Below, one piece after another: positions 1 to 8,930 of a DNA stretch of 64,000 bases. Position 1 is the stretch's first letter; every line of letters starts with the position of its first letter. Origin of the DNA: an uncultured Bacteroidia bacterium. GTDB lineage: Bacteria > Bacteroidota > Bacteroidia > Bacteroidales > UBA932. Both the position numbers and the translations under genes were made by a program. A model generated the notes under the pieces. That model worked only from the letters and a program-made list of their open reading frames with translations, did not search any database and had not been told where the DNA came from. Where the stretch lies: assembly GCA_902785785.1 (NCBI GenBank), contig CADAAA010000004.1, positions 186,001-250,000 on the forward strand. The letters run 5' to 3'.

Positions 1-739
1 CGCAGCGGTACTTGCCGCTCGGAAGGGTCTGGGGGCCGATCTGTGCCACTGCGCGCTCGAGCGCTACGGCGCAGATGCGCTCTGCGCCGAGCTCGGCCAG
101 CCTTGGCGTGGAGTTCCACCAGTAGCCACTGAATTTGTTGCCTTCGGTATCCTTGACAGTCATTTCCACACCGTACTCGAAAGAAGATTCGGTATGGCGG
201 CAGCACAGACCCTGCGTGTCCATCACCAGAGTGTCGAAAACGCTGTCAGAGTACTCCGCTTCCTCTGAGACGAGCACCCAGGCTGAAGTCGCTTCCGTAG
301 TCTTGAAGATCGATGCTCCGAGGGCTATGTCGAGACGTTTTCCGGCGTCCATATCCAGACTCGCCGCGTCGAACAATCCGAGCTCGGTACCTTTCCCGGC
401 ATCCTTTGCCGTGCGCCCCGGGGCGGGAAGGTCCCTGCAAGGGTCCTCCGCCAGCAGGCGCGCCGTGTCCAAAGCCTTGTCTATGAAATCCTCCAAGGCG
501 TTGTCCTCAAGTTTGTTGATGGAGAAACTGCCATATTTGCCGTCCACGAAGAGTGCTATGCTGATGGACCTGTCGAGGCAGTGCGTCACCTTGTCGACCT
601 CGCCGTTGAGCGTGCCGATGAGATCCATGCAGCTCTTGTTGAGAGTCACGCGGGCTTTCTGCGCTCCCTTTGCGAGAGCCCTTTCCAGACACTTTCCGGC
701 CAGGGCGATCTCTTGATCGGTAAGTCTGTAGTCCATCAT
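1..739 (-). CDS. pmbA: PmbA/TldE-like peptidase subunit, 3' end cut off by the window
   Basis: The minus strand is open from an ATG at 739 to the window edge and encodes about 246 residues with no stop. The product begins MMDYRLTDQEIALAGKCLER and has the serine- and glycine-rich, alternating pattern of the PmbA/TldD superfamily (U62). In known TldD-TldE heterodimers TldE carries no metal site and supports the catalytic TldD in degrading peptides. The ATG at 739 overlaps the tldD stop as ATGA. A second ATG lies at 736, and the GGAGGAG that ends tldD is better spaced for that one. The pairing with tldD makes the assignment firm. The C-terminal part cannot be assessed. Confidence 0.85.
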   Translation of the reverse strand, partial: MMDYRLTDQEIALAGKCLERALAKGAQKARVTLNKSCMDLIGTLNGEVDKVTHCLDRSISIALFVDGKYGSFSINKLEDNALEDFIDKALDTARLLAEDPCRDLPAPGRTAKDAGKGTELGLFDAASLDMDAGKRLDIALGASIFKTTEATSAWVLVSEEAEYSDSVFDTLVMDTQGLCCRHTESSFEYGVEMTVKDTEGNKFSGYWWNSTPRLAELGAERICAVALERAVAQIGPQTLPSGKYRC

Positions 740-2175
740 TCTCCTCCCACTGTCAGGTTGTTTACAAGCACGGTAGGGATACCGCAGGAAACGGGAACGC
801 TCTGCTCCTTGCCGCATGTCCACGTGCCGTTGTCTATCTTCAGGTCATCGGCCACGGCTTCGATATCCGCAAGGGCCTGAGGGCCGTTGCCGATGATATT
901 CACGTCTTTCACGGGCATCGTCAGACGGCCGTCCTCGATGAGGAATCCGCTCTTGACATAGAAGGTGAAGTCGCCTTCGCCTATCTTGACCTGTCCGTTG
1001 GCGAACTGGTCGACGAAGATGCCCTTCTTGACCGATGCGATGATGTCAGCGGCGGTGCCTTCACCACTCTCCATGTAGGTAGCCCTCATCCTTGGGATAG
1101 GGTTGTAGCGGAATGATTCGCGCCGTCCGTTGCCGGTGGGGGCGACTCCGTAGAACTTCGCGCTGATACGGTCGTGAAGGTAGGATGTCAGCACGCCGTC
1201 CTCCACCATCACCGTATATTGACCGGGTACTCCTTCGTCATCGAAATTGACGGCGCCGCGGTTGCCGCGTATGGTGCCGTCATCGACTATGGTTATGCCC
1301 TTGCGGCAGATCCTGCTGCCCATCTTGTCGGAGAATATCGACTGTCCCTTGCGGTTGAAGTCCGCCTCGAAAGCATGTCCCATGGCTTCATGGAGCAGGA
1401 TGCCGGAGGCTCCTGCGCCCATCACCACGGGCATCTTGCCGCCTTTCGGACGGCGGGCGGCGAAGCGTTCGTCGATGCCTTCAACGGCCTGGCTGGCAAG
1501 CTCCTCCAGCAATGCGTCCGTCAGCATCTCGGCCCCCATGCGGAAACTGCGCGAGACGGATTTGGTCTCTACGGCACCCTCCTGGCTGAAAACGACGGAG
1601 GCTACGAGGCTGCCCATCGGGCGCGTGTCGTATTTCATCTCCTCGAAGGAGTTGAACATCAGGATGTCGCTTACCTGTGAGGAGAGCATGGCAATGACCT
1701 TGACAACGCGAGTATCCTTGGACCGGATAAGGCTTTCAAGCTTCTGAAGCAGAGGAAGATGAGCGGAAATGTCGGCAGTGCGCCAATCCATCTGCATGGG
1801 GTAGCGGTCCGCGGCGGGATTGGGCCGGCCGAAATGCCGGTGGTCGCTGGTGCGGCGGTCGCCACCGACGGCGCAGCCGGCGGTGATGGCCGCCGCCGCG
1901 CGGGCCGCGGCCCGCATCGAGGCCGGATCCGTACTCTCCGAGTACGCATAGCCGGTCTTCTCGCCGCAAAGCACCCGGATACCTACTCCGTAGTCGATGT
2001 GGAAGCCTCCCGATGAGACTTCTCCGTCCCTCAGCAGGATATCCCGGTATGATGTGTTCTCGAAGAACAGGTCGCAGAAGTCTCCGCCGCTCCTCAGCCC
2101 TTCTGCTGCGAGCGACCTCAAGTCGTCTTCAGTGACCCGGAATGTATCGAGATAGTATCGTTTATCGTTGATCAT
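736..2175 (-). CDS. tldD: TldD-type metalloprotease
   Basis: The 479-residue protein has the full TldD length. It carries the zinc-binding HEAMGH motif at residues 262-267, the HExxxH signature of the catalytic subunit, followed by a Glu-containing stretch. TldD acts with PmbA/TldE in the cytoplasm on unfolded or modified peptides, for example microcin B17 maturation and CcdA degradation in Escherichia coli. Its first 14 nt overlap the end of the zeta-like kinase gene, and its stop overlaps the pmbA start, so it is co-translated within a six-gene operon. Nothing in the sequence points to a specific substrate here. Confidence 0.93.
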   Translation of the reverse strand: MINDKRYYLDTFRVTEDDLRSLAAEGLRSGGDFCDLFFENTSYRDILLRDGEVSSGGFHIDYGVGIRVLCGEKTGYAYSESTDPASMRAAARAAAAITAGCAVGGDRRTSDHRHFGRPNPAADRYPMQMDWRTADISAHLPLLQKLESLIRSKDTRVVKVIAMLSSQVSDILMFNSFEEMKYDTRPMGSLVASVVFSQEGAVETKSVSRSFRMGAEMLTDALLEELASQAVEGIDERFAARRPKGGKMPVVMGAGASGILLHEAMGHAFEADFNRKGQSIFSDKMGSRICRKGITIVDDGTIRGNRGAVNFDDEGVPGQYTVMVEDGVLTSYLHDRISAKFYGVAPTGNGRRESFRYNPIPRMRATYMESGEGTAADIIASVKKGIFVDQFANGQVKIGEGDFTFYVKSGFLIEDGRLTMPVKDVNIIGNGPQALADIEAVADDLKIDNGTWTCGKEQSVPVSCGIPTVLVNNLTVGGE

Positions 2176-2776
2176 CGTCCTTGTCTTGTCCTTCCGCGGC
2201 CATTTCCGGATGGGCTATGGCCCACGTAAGTTCGTATTTCTCGCTGTCCTTGATATGGACTATGTCCTTGCTCCCTTCGGCGATGACCGTGAAGGGAGTC
2301 TTGGAATTGTCCGCCAATATCCAGCGGTCGCACTCTGGAATGTACTCGTCGAAAAAATACTTGAGCCCCATCAGGTACCTTCGGCGTATGATGGGCTCAG
2401 GTGTATTGTGCCCTCCGGCGAGGACCCTGTCGTGTACGCGCGCTATGGCGAGCTCCGGCGAGTTCAGCCACAGGTAGATGAGGGTGACAGTATAGCCGTT
2501 GGATTTGGCCTCCAGCAGCATCCTCAGCAGCGAACGCGTAGCCAGGGTGCTCTCGATACAGAAATCCTCTTTCCTGTCGAAGAGGTACTTGATCCTCATC
2601 AGCATGTAACGGCCCGCGGAGACGGAAGCCGAGTCGGGGTCGAAAGGCGCGATGCTCTTGGCGAACTCGTCGGAGTTCACGTACTGCGTACACTCGAGCA
2701 TTTCCGGCAGGACCGAGTACGAGGCAGTGGTTTTGCCGGAGCCGTTGCACCCCGCTATGATGAAGAGCCTAGGCAT
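2162..2776 (-). CDS. Zeta-toxin-like P-loop kinase
   Basis: This 204-residue protein has a Walker A motif GCNGSGKTT at residues 9-17. Downstream come a conserved NSDEFAKSIAPFDPDSA region and CIESTLATRSLL, which match the zeta toxin / AAA_33 fold (the D near residue 38 and the E-S-T block correspond to the substrate phosphoryl-acceptor region). Family members phosphorylate UDP-N-acetylglucosamine in epsilon-zeta toxin systems, but many chromosomal relatives are uncharacterised. No epsilon-like small antitoxin ORF lies beside it. It overlaps the DUF2400 gene by 8 nt upstream and tldD by 14 nt downstream, so it is embedded in a housekeeping operon. A non-toxin kinase role is equally possible. 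Confidence 0.75.
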   Translation of the reverse strand: MPRLFIIAGCNGSGKTTASYSVLPEMLECTQYVNSDEFAKSIAPFDPDSASVSAGRYMLMRIKYLFDRKEDFCIESTLATRSLLRMLLEAKSNGYTVTLIYLWLNSPELAIARVHDRVLAGGHNTPEPIIRRRYLMGLKYFFDEYIPECDRWILADNSKTPFTVIAEGSKDIVHIKDSEKYELTWAIAHPEMAAEGQDKDDDQR

Positions 2777-3479
2777 CCTTTTCCTTGTCGATATCGTATC
2801 CGAACAGGGCGAAGTCGCCGAGGCACGGATCGTCGGGGAATATCCCGCGGAACGAGTCCGTGATCTCCATGGCGGTACGGAGGTCCTTCTGCTTGCGCCT
2901 GGTCAGGCCGCATGCAACGGCCCTGGCATAGACGTGCACGTCCAGCGGAATGATGAGGTCGGTCTTGCTGGTCTTCTTCCAGAGGCCCAGGTCTACCTTT
3001 CCGTCGTCGCGGACCATCCAGCGCCGCATCATGTTGATCTTCTTGTTCGGCGCCTTCGGGTCGGACTTCTGGCGAAAGATGGTTGTGCGGAGTTCATCCT
3101 GTGTCAGAGGCTCCAGCGAACCGTGCCAGAAGTACCACTCTTTCAGTCGTTTGCATATCCTGGCGACATCGCTCCACTTGGTAGTGCGGTGGATGCTGGC
3201 ATCCTCGTCGCGCCAGTCACCGGCCTTGACGTAGTCGAAGGGGCGCCACTGCATCTCCTCGAAGAGGCGGTTGCAGTCGCGCACGATCATCTCGCGCCTG
3301 CCCCAGGCGAAATGCGCGGCGAAGAGCGCCGCGATCTCTACGTCCTGAAGCACGGCCCGGCCCTCCGCCATGTCCTGCGCGAACTTGCGCGGGAACATGA
3401 CGGGGTCCTCCTGGAAGTATACCGGATCGTTGTATTTCTCAGCCCACTCGATGAGCTGCTGCTTGACGGATTCTTTCAT
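2769..3479 (-). CDS. TIGR02757/DUF2400 family protein
   Basis: The 236-residue protein matches the conserved Bacteroidota family TIGR02757 (DUF2400). It has an N-terminal helical region with DPVMFPRKF and AALFAAHFAWGRREMI, and a middle MRRWMVRDDGKVDLGLW segment followed by PLDVHVYARAVACGL. The biochemical function of the family is not known to me. The layout of helices and the HVYARA stretch recall helix-hairpin-helix base-excision folds, but I see no clear catalytic motif. It lies 3 bp after pepD and overlaps the next gene by 8 nt. Confidence 0.8.
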   Translation of the reverse strand: MKESVKQQLIEWAEKYNDPVYFQEDPVMFPRKFAQDMAEGRAVLQDVEIAALFAAHFAWGRREMIVRDCNRLFEEMQWRPFDYVKAGDWRDEDASIHRTTKWSDVARICKRLKEWYFWHGSLEPLTQDELRTTIFRQKSDPKAPNKKINMMRRWMVRDDGKVDLGLWKKTSKTDLIIPLDVHVYARAVACGLTRRKQKDLRTAMEITDSFRGIFPDDPCLGDFALFGYDIDKEKDA

Positions 3480-3482
3480 CTT

Positions 3483-4970
3483 TTATTTTACGGGGATGTT
3501 CTCCAGGACAGCCTTGAGGAAGTCCCAGGCCTTCTGCACCGAAGGGATGTTGGCCCGCTCGTCGGGGGAGTGGGGGCTCAGAAGGGTGGGGCCGCAGGAG
3601 ACCATGTCCCAGTCGGGATATATGCCTCCGAGAATACCGCATTCGAGACCTGCGTGAATGGCCATGACCAGAGGTTCCTTGCCGTAGAGGTCCTTGTAGA
3701 CCTTCTTCATGGTATGGAGGATCGGAGAGGCGTTGTTCGGAGCCCAGCCGGAATAACCTCCCTCGAACTTGACCTTGGCGCCGGCGAGCTCGAATACGGA
3801 CTCGAGCTTGGTGGCGAGGAACTCCTTGCCGGAGTCCACGGAACTGCGCATCAGGGTGATCACGGAGAACTTGCCCTTCTCGATCCTGACCATCGCGAGG
3901 TTGTTGGATGTCTCGACGAGGCCGGGCATGGCGTCGCTCATGCGGTCCACGCCGTCAGGGCATGCGAGGACGGCGCGAATGAAGCGGAGAGCATCTGCCT
4001 CCGGCACATACTTGCAGTCGTCGCCGTGGTCGCAGCACTCGCCGTCCTTGCACTCGTAAGGCTTGAAGATGAACTCCATGCCGGGATCGGTGACGGCGTG
4101 CTCGTTCTTGACTTCGGCAGCCACCTTGTCGATGACGGCCTGGGCCTTGGCGATCCCGTCTTCGGGGACGTAGAGCGTAGCGAATGCCTCGCGGGGAATC
4201 GCGTTGCGCAGGGTGCCGCCCTCGAGGTCGATGAGTTTCACTCCGCAGTCGCGGAGGAGCGGCAGAAGCACGCGGGCCGCCACTTTGTTGGCATTGGCGC
4301 GGCAAAGGATGATGTCCATGCCGGAATGTCCGCCCTGGCAGCCCTTGACGGCCAGCTCGTAGCAGGCATAGCCCTTCTCGGGCCAGGGCTGCGGCTCGTA
4401 AGTGGCCGATGCCACTGCATCGAGGCCGCCTGCGCAGCCGACATAGAGCTCGCCCTCGGTCTCGGAGTCGAGGTTGATGAGGATGTCGCCCTTGAGGATG
4501 CCAGGCTCGAGCGCGCGTGCGCCGGTCATGCCCGTTTCCTCGTCATAGGTGACGAGCACCTCGACCGGTCCGTGCTTTACGGACGGGTCCTCGAGTACGG
4601 AGAGGCCCATTGCTACGCCGAGGCCGTTGTCCGCTCCCAGCGTGGTGCCTTTGGCGCGGAGCCACTCTCCGTCAACCCAGGTCTCGATGGGATCCTTTTC
4701 GAAATCATGTACTGTATCGGCATTCTTCTGCGGGACCATGTCCATGTGTCCCTGGAGTATGACGCCCTTGCGGTCCTCGAATCCGGGAGTGGCCGGGACG
4801 CGGATGATGACGTTGCCGGTCTTGTCGGCGAAAGTCTCGAATCCTTTGGACTTGCCCCAGTCAAGGAGGTATTTGCGGATCTTCTCTTCGTGTTTCGAAG
4901 GGCGTGGGATGCGTGTGATCTGATAGAAGTTGTTCCACACGACTTTAGGTTCCAAATCTTTGATAGTCAT
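3483..4970 (-). CDS. pepD: Aminoacyl-histidine dipeptidase (M20 family)
   Basis: This 495-residue protein is a full-length PepD-type cytosolic dipeptidase, which hydrolyses Xaa-His dipeptides and other dipeptides with two zinc or cobalt ions. Metal and catalytic positions are visible: GHMDMV (His75), GADNGLG (Asp114) and DEETG (Glu144-145). The GHSGMDI stretch in the lid domain is also typical. It is the second gene of the minus-strand operon, 21 nt after the acyltransferase gene and 3 nt before the DUF2400 gene. Together with the POT transporter just upstream and TldD downstream, it forms a neighbourhood for peptide uptake and breakdown. Confidence 0.95.
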   Translation of the reverse strand: MTIKDLEPKVVWNNFYQITRIPRPSKHEEKIRKYLLDWGKSKGFETFADKTGNVIIRVPATPGFEDRKGVILQGHMDMVPQKNADTVHDFEKDPIETWVDGEWLRAKGTTLGADNGLGVAMGLSVLEDPSVKHGPVEVLVTYDEETGMTGARALEPGILKGDILINLDSETEGELYVGCAGGLDAVASATYEPQPWPEKGYACYELAVKGCQGGHSGMDIILCRANANKVAARVLLPLLRDCGVKLIDLEGGTLRNAIPREAFATLYVPEDGIAKAQAVIDKVAAEVKNEHAVTDPGMEFIFKPYECKDGECCDHGDDCKYVPEADALRFIRAVLACPDGVDRMSDAMPGLVETSNNLAMVRIEKGKFSVITLMRSSVDSGKEFLATKLESVFELAGAKVKFEGGYSGWAPNNASPILHTMKKVYKDLYGKEPLVMAIHAGLECGILGGIYPDWDMVSCGPTLLSPHSPDERANIPSVQKAWDFLKAVLENIPVK

Positions 4971-4991
4971 TTTGTTAGTGTTTTATGTCGG

Positions 4992-5906
4992 TTATTTGTA
5001 GTCATAAAGGTCCTTCCATCTCTTGTGGCTCCAGAGGTAGTTCGAGGGCTGTGCCTCGATGTCCTCCTGAAGCATGGCGTAGTAGCGGTCCGTGATCTCG
5101 GCGGGCGTCATCTTCGACGCATCCCTTGCAATGGTCCTGAAACTCATCCGGTAGTGCCCTTTCGAGACCCTCTCGAAACGGGTGAACATGACCGCAAGAC
5201 CAAACTTGCAGGCGATGGCAGCGCCTCCTGTCATAGCCATGGTGCGCTGGTGCAGGAAGTCCTGCACCTCGTGCCCACGGGCGCCACGGTAAGGGTACTG
5301 GTCGGTGTTGAAGAGGAATACCCGCCTGTCTCCGTGCTCCAGCGTGTAGCGCAGCACGTTGCGGGATTCGACGTAACCCTCGAACCCTTCCATGGGCCAG
5401 AAACGGTTGCGGGTCATCACATCTTCCCAGACGTCGCTGCTCAGACGCTTGTACGGTACGATGACCTCGTCCTCGCGGTAGGGGAGCGAGCCCTGCGGCG
5501 CGTACTGGAACCATCCTCCGTAGAGCTCCCAGTTGCCGCAGTGCGATGTCAGGTACATCACGCCTTTCGTCCCTTCCAGTTCCTTGCGGTGCTCCTCCAG
5601 GCCGGCAAACTCGCAGAGTCCCTGCCGGCGGAGGCGCTCCTTGGAGCGTGTGCCTCCGAACCAGACAGCCTCGGCTATTATCTCCCCGAAATGCCTGTAG
5701 AAGCCCTTCAGTATCTCTTTGCGCTCCTCCGGACTCCTGTCCGGAAAGGAGTGCAGGAGATTGGTCTCAACGACCTTCCTCCTGTAGCGCACGACGCTGC
5801 GCATCAGCCACGCCAGGCATCCGCACAACGCATAATGGACCTTGAGCGGCAAAAGGGCCAGAAGCCGAATGCACCCCGTGACGATATGTGCGCATATTTT
5901 CTTCAT
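4992..5906 (-). CDS. LpxL/HtrB-like lysophospholipid acyltransferase
   Basis: The protein (304 residues from the ATG at 5906) belongs to the lipid A late-acyltransferase family. It has an N-terminal hydrophobic segment followed by the SHCGNWE active-site box (His122, Glu127 region) and the later RTMAMTGGAAIACKFG region. Family members transfer an acyl chain from acyl-ACP to a lipid A precursor at the inner membrane. An ATG at 5921 is in frame, but it sits only 5 nt after the -7 box at 5927-5934, so the ATG at 5906 is the likelier start. It heads the six-gene operon and is divergent from the peptide transporter. Confidence 0.85.
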   Translation of the reverse strand: MKKICAHIVTGCIRLLALLPLKVHYALCGCLAWLMRSVVRYRRKVVETNLLHSFPDRSPEERKEILKGFYRHFGEIIAEAVWFGGTRSKERLRRQGLCEFAGLEEHRKELEGTKGVMYLTSHCGNWELYGGWFQYAPQGSLPYREDEVIVPYKRLSSDVWEDVMTRNRFWPMEGFEGYVESRNVLRYTLEHGDRRVFLFNTDQYPYRGARGHEVQDFLHQRTMAMTGGAAIACKFGLAVMFTRFERVSKGHYRMSFRTIARDASKMTPAEITDRYYAMLQEDIEAQPSNYLWSHKRWKDLYDYK

Positions 5907-5921
5907 CACTGTCGCGTCCAT

Positions 5922-5953
5922 TTTGACAAATATACCAAAAATAATTATCTTTG
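5922..5953 (+). promoter_or_regulatory. Bacteroidota promoter of the POT transporter gene
   Basis: TTTG at 5922-5925 and TATCTTTG at 5946-5953 are separated by 20 nt, an exact match to the TTTG-N19-21-TAnnTTTG form. The expected start site leaves a leader of roughly 35-40 nt before the ATG at 5998. Confidence 0.75.
5927..5934 (-). promoter_or_regulatory. -7 box of the acyltransferase-pepD-tldD operon
   Basis: On the minus strand this reads TATATTTG, a perfect TAnnTTTG. A good -33 TTTG is not evident. Its position places the transcript start at about 5922, which argues for translation from 5906. Confidence 0.5.
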
Positions 5954-5997
5954 TCTAACTGCACATAATGATAATATCATTTAAAACTATCTAGTAT

Positions 5998-7677
5998 ATG
6001 TTCAAAGGACAACCCAAAGGTTTGTATGCCCTCGCGTTAGCCAATACCGGCGAGCGCTTCGGCTATTACACCATGCTGGCCATCTTCCTCCTGTTCCTGC
6101 AGGCGAAGTTCGGCTTTACCGCCGCTGCGGCGGGTCAGTTCTATGCCATTTTCCTGGCAGCGGTCTATTTCATGCCGGTTCTCGGCGGATGGCTCGCTGA
6201 CAAGATCGGTTTCGGCAAGTGCGTCGTCACCGGCGTTTCGGTGATGTTCCTGGGATACCTCCTGCTGGCTATCCCTACCGACGCCTTCGCCAACCGCGGC
6301 CTTGCGCTGGCGATGATGATCGGCGCCCTGCTGCTCATCGCCGTCGGTACTGGCCTTTTCAAGGGCAACCTCCAGGTGATGACCGGCAACCTCTATGACG
6401 ATCCCAAGTTCAGCGCCAAGCGCGATTCCGGCTTCAGCCTCTTCTACATGGCCATCAACGTAGGCGCCATGTTCGCCCCTACCGCCGCTACCGCGCTTAC
6501 CAACAGCCACCTTGCCAAGTCCGGCCTTATCTACAAGGCCGACATCCCCGCCCTTGCGCACCAGTGCCTCGACGGGACTCTCCAGGACCCTTCCGCACTT
6601 CAGGGCCTCCAGGCCATGATGCCAGGCTCCGATGTCGCTGCCATGAGTCTGACTGACTTCAGCCAGTATTATATCAACCATCTCTCGACTGCTTACAACC
6701 TCGGTTTCGCAGTCGCGTGCGTCTCCCTTATCTTCTCGATGGCCATTTATTTCGGCTTCCGCTCATGGTTCAAGCATACCGATGTCAATGCCAAGCAGGC
6801 TGCCGCCTCCAATGAGAATGTCGTCGAGCTTACTCCGAAGCAGACCAAGGACCGCATCGTCGCCCTCATCTTCGTGTTCGCGGTGGTTATCTTCTTCTGG
6901 ATGGCCTTCCACCAGAACGGCTCCTCGCTGACATATTTCGCGCGTGACTACACCCAGGATACCGTTTCGGGACCGCTCCGCATCGGTTTCAACATCTGGC
7001 CCCTGTTCCTGATCGCCGTTTCGGTCTATACCCTGTTCGGTGCTTTCCAGTCCGAGACGTCCAAGGGAAAATGGCTCTGCGGTTTAGTTACAGTACTGCT
7101 TTGGGGTGGCGCATTCGCTATCTACAAGGGCATGGCCCCGACCCTGCACATCCTTCCTCAGCAGTTCCAGCAGTTCAATCCTTTCTTCGTCGTAGCCCTC
7201 ACTCCTGTTTCCATGGCCCTGTTCGGAGCCCTGGCCAACAAGGGCAAGGAGCCTTCCGCTCCCAAGAAGATCGGACTCGGAATGTTCGTGGCCGCCCTCG
7301 GCTACCTCATCATGCTCGCTGCTTCCAGTGGACAGCCCGCTCCTTCGACGCTGACCGCTGTCGGCGGCGTGTCCCCTGATCCGGTCGTTCCGACCTACCT
7401 CATCAGCACGTACCTCGTCCTGACCTTCGCCGAGCTGCTGCTCAGCCCGATGGGTATTTCCTTCGTGTCCAAGGTCGCTCCTCCGAAGTACAAGGGTCTC
7501 ATGATGGGCTGCTGGTTCGCTGCCACCGCCATAGGTAACTATCTGAGCTCCATCCCTTCGATGCTCTGGAACAATGTTCCGCTCTGGGTCAACTGGACCG
7601 TCCTCATGGCCCTCTGCGTCATCTCTGGCGTAGTGATGTTCTCCTTCCTCAAGAAGCTCGAGGCCGCCACGGCATAG
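5998..7677 (+). CDS. POT-family proton-dependent peptide transporter
   Basis: This 559-residue membrane protein of the major facilitator superfamily starts with the POT/PTR signature region GLYALALANTGERFGYYTML (the ExxER-type GERFGYY motif that couples protons to peptide). Many hydrophobic helices and the FSLFYMAINVGAM motif (PTR2 signature) follow. Members import di- and tripeptides across the inner membrane. It is transcribed alone from a clear promoter and ends at a strong hairpin. The neighbouring PepD, TldD and TldE would degrade imported peptides; this link is an inference from position. Confidence 0.93.
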   Translation: MFKGQPKGLYALALANTGERFGYYTMLAIFLLFLQAKFGFTAAAAGQFYAIFLAAVYFMPVLGGWLADKIGFGKCVVTGVSVMFLGYLLLAIPTDAFANRGLALAMMIGALLLIAVGTGLFKGNLQVMTGNLYDDPKFSAKRDSGFSLFYMAINVGAMFAPTAATALTNSHLAKSGLIYKADIPALAHQCLDGTLQDPSALQGLQAMMPGSDVAAMSLTDFSQYYINHLSTAYNLGFAVACVSLIFSMAIYFGFRSWFKHTDVNAKQAAASNENVVELTPKQTKDRIVALIFVFAVVIFFWMAFHQNGSSLTYFARDYTQDTVSGPLRIGFNIWPLFLIAVSVYTLFGAFQSETSKGKWLCGLVTVLLWGGAFAIYKGMAPTLHILPQQFQQFNPFFVVALTPVSMALFGALANKGKEPSAPKKIGLGMFVAALGYLIMLAASSGQPAPSTLTAVGGVSPDPVVPTYLISTYLVLTFAELLLSPMGISFVSKVAPPKYKGLMMGCWFAATAIGNYLSSIPSMLWNNVPLWVNWTVLMALCVISGVVMFSFLKKLEAATA

Positions 7678-7692
7678 AGTTTCCCGGATATG

Positions 7693-7729
7693 AAAAAAAA
7701 TCCGGCCCCGTTTCGGGGTCGGATTTTTC
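7693..7729 (+). terminator. Bidirectional terminator between the POT gene and rplI
   Basis: An 11-bp stem ATCCGGCCCCG-TTT-CGGGGTCGGAT with one G-U pair is preceded by a run of A and followed by a run of T. It can therefore end both the plus-strand transporter transcript and the minus-strand ribosomal protein transcript. Confidence 0.85.
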
Positions 7730-7748
7730 ATTCTATGCTGGCAAGTGA

Positions 7749-8207
7749 TTACTCGGCGGCGACAGCCTCGAACTTGAGGTCGGCGAAAACGCCCTTGTAG
7801 CACTTGACCTTTGCATCGTAAACACCAAGCTCCTTGACATCTTCGGAGACGATCTCGATGTTCTTCTTGTCAACCTCGAAACCGGCGGCAACGAGAGCGT
7901 CAGCCACCTGGGCGGGAGTGACGGAACCGTAGATCTTGCCATCCTCGTTGACCTTTACAGGGATCTTGACGAGGGAAGAAGCGATCTTCTCAGCGTAGGC
8001 CTGGGCCTCGGCGATGTTCTTGGCTTCCTTGTGTGCGCGCTGGCGGATGGTCTCCTCGTGCTGCCTGATGGCGGAGGGAGTGCCGATGATGGCGAATCCC
8101 TGGGGAACGAGGTAATTGAGAGCGTAACCAGTTTTAACTTCTACGATTTCACCGGCCTCGCCGAGATTCGCAACGTCTTTCTTCAAAATGATCTTCATAA
8201 CTCTCAA
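7749..8207 (-). CDS. rplI: 50S ribosomal protein L9
   Basis: The 152-residue protein begins MRVMKIILKKDVANLGEAGE, the conserved L9 N-terminal domain that binds domain V of 23S rRNA. The long connecting helix and a C-terminal domain follow, giving full family length. The ATG pair at the start (M1 and M4) leaves a 3-residue uncertainty. It is the last gene of the rpsF-rpsR-rplI operon and starts directly after the rpsR stop. Confidence 0.97.
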   Translation of the reverse strand: MRVMKIILKKDVANLGEAGEIVEVKTGYALNYLVPQGFAIIGTPSAIRQHEETIRQRAHKEAKNIAEAQAYAEKIASSLVKIPVKVNEDGKIYGSVTPAQVADALVAAGFEVDKKNIEIVSEDVKELGVYDAKVKCYKGVFADLKFEAVAAE

Positions 8208-8483
8208 TTATTTAAGGAGGTCAGTAACATAAGGAAGCAGAGCGATCGAACGGGCGCGCTTGATGGCCTGGGCGACCTTTCTCTGGAACTTGAGGGAAGT
8301 GCCGGTGATGCGGCGGGGGAGGATCTTGCCCTGCTCGTTGAGGAACTTCTTGAGGAACTCGGCGTCCTTGTAATCGACATACTTGATGCCGGCCTTCTTG
8401 AAGCGGCAATACTTCTTCTTGCGAACCTCTACGGTAGGAGGGTTCAGATAGCGGATCTCACCATTGTTGTTGTTCTGTGCCAT
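8208..8483 (-). CDS. rpsR: 30S ribosomal protein S18
   Basis: The 91-residue basic protein has the S18 core: [19 protein letters not shown], then [20 protein letters not shown] and [11 protein letters not shown]. The N-terminal extension of about 20 residues ([16 protein letters not shown]) is longer than in E. coli. S18 forms a heterodimer with S6 on the 30S platform, and the two genes are adjacent here, as in most bacteria. Confidence 0.97.
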   Translation of the reverse strand: MAQNNNNGEIRYLNPPTVEVRKKKYCRFKKAGIKYVDYKDAEFLKKFLNEQGKILPRRITGTSLKFQRKVAQAIKRARSIALLPYVTDLLK

Positions 8484-8498
8484 AATGATTCCTCCTGT

Positions 8499-8897
8499 TT
8501 ATTCTTCGGTTACGGTTTCTTCCTCAGCCTTGGGAGCCTCCTCCTCTACGGGAGCGGCCTTGGGGTTGAGCTTATTGTTCCTTCTCTTCTCGGCGTAAGC
8601 AGCGGCGTTCTTGTCGAGAGCCACGGTGAGGTAGCGGAGGATCCGCTCGTCACGGCGATACTGGGTCTCGAGGGTGGCCACGAACTCGGGCTCGGCCTTG
8701 AATTCGATCAGGTAGTAGAATCCTGATGTCTTGTGCTGGATGGAGTAAGCAAGCTGCTTGAGACCCCAGTCCTCTTCGTACACAACCTCACCTCCATTGG
8801 CCTTGATGAGATCGGTGTACTTGGCAACCGCATCCTTCATCTGAACATCAGACAAAACGGGAGTTGCAATGAATACGGTTTCGTACTGTTTCAACAT
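8499..8897 (-). CDS. rpsF: 30S ribosomal protein S6
   Basis: The 132-residue protein has the S6 ferredoxin-like fold sequence (YETVFIATPVLSD, then KQLAYSIQHKTSGFYYLIEF and DERILRYLTVALD). An acidic tail rich in Glu and Ala follows (PVEEEAPKAEEETVTEE), a common variable feature of S6. It is the first gene of the operon. Its leader contains a hairpin that could bind the S6:S18 complex. Confidence 0.97.
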   Translation of the reverse strand: MLKQYETVFIATPVLSDVQMKDAVAKYTDLIKANGGEVVYEEDWGLKQLAYSIQHKTSGFYYLIEFKAEPEFVATLETQYRRDERILRYLTVALDKNAAAYAEKRRNNKLNPKAAPVEEEAPKAEEETVTEE

Positions 8898-8930
8898 CTT
8901 GTTGGAAATTAATGATTTAATAAAACTTTA

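Noticed and set aside
2162-2776. Complete epsilon-zeta toxin-antitoxin module
   Set aside because: No small antitoxin frame lies on either side; neighbours are housekeeping genes that overlap the kinase.
2652-5984. A 1110-codon plus-strand reading frame opposite the pepD operon
   Set aside because: It is antisense to six well-supported genes, has low-complexity shadow composition and no recognisable domain; GC-rich codons on the other strand explain it.
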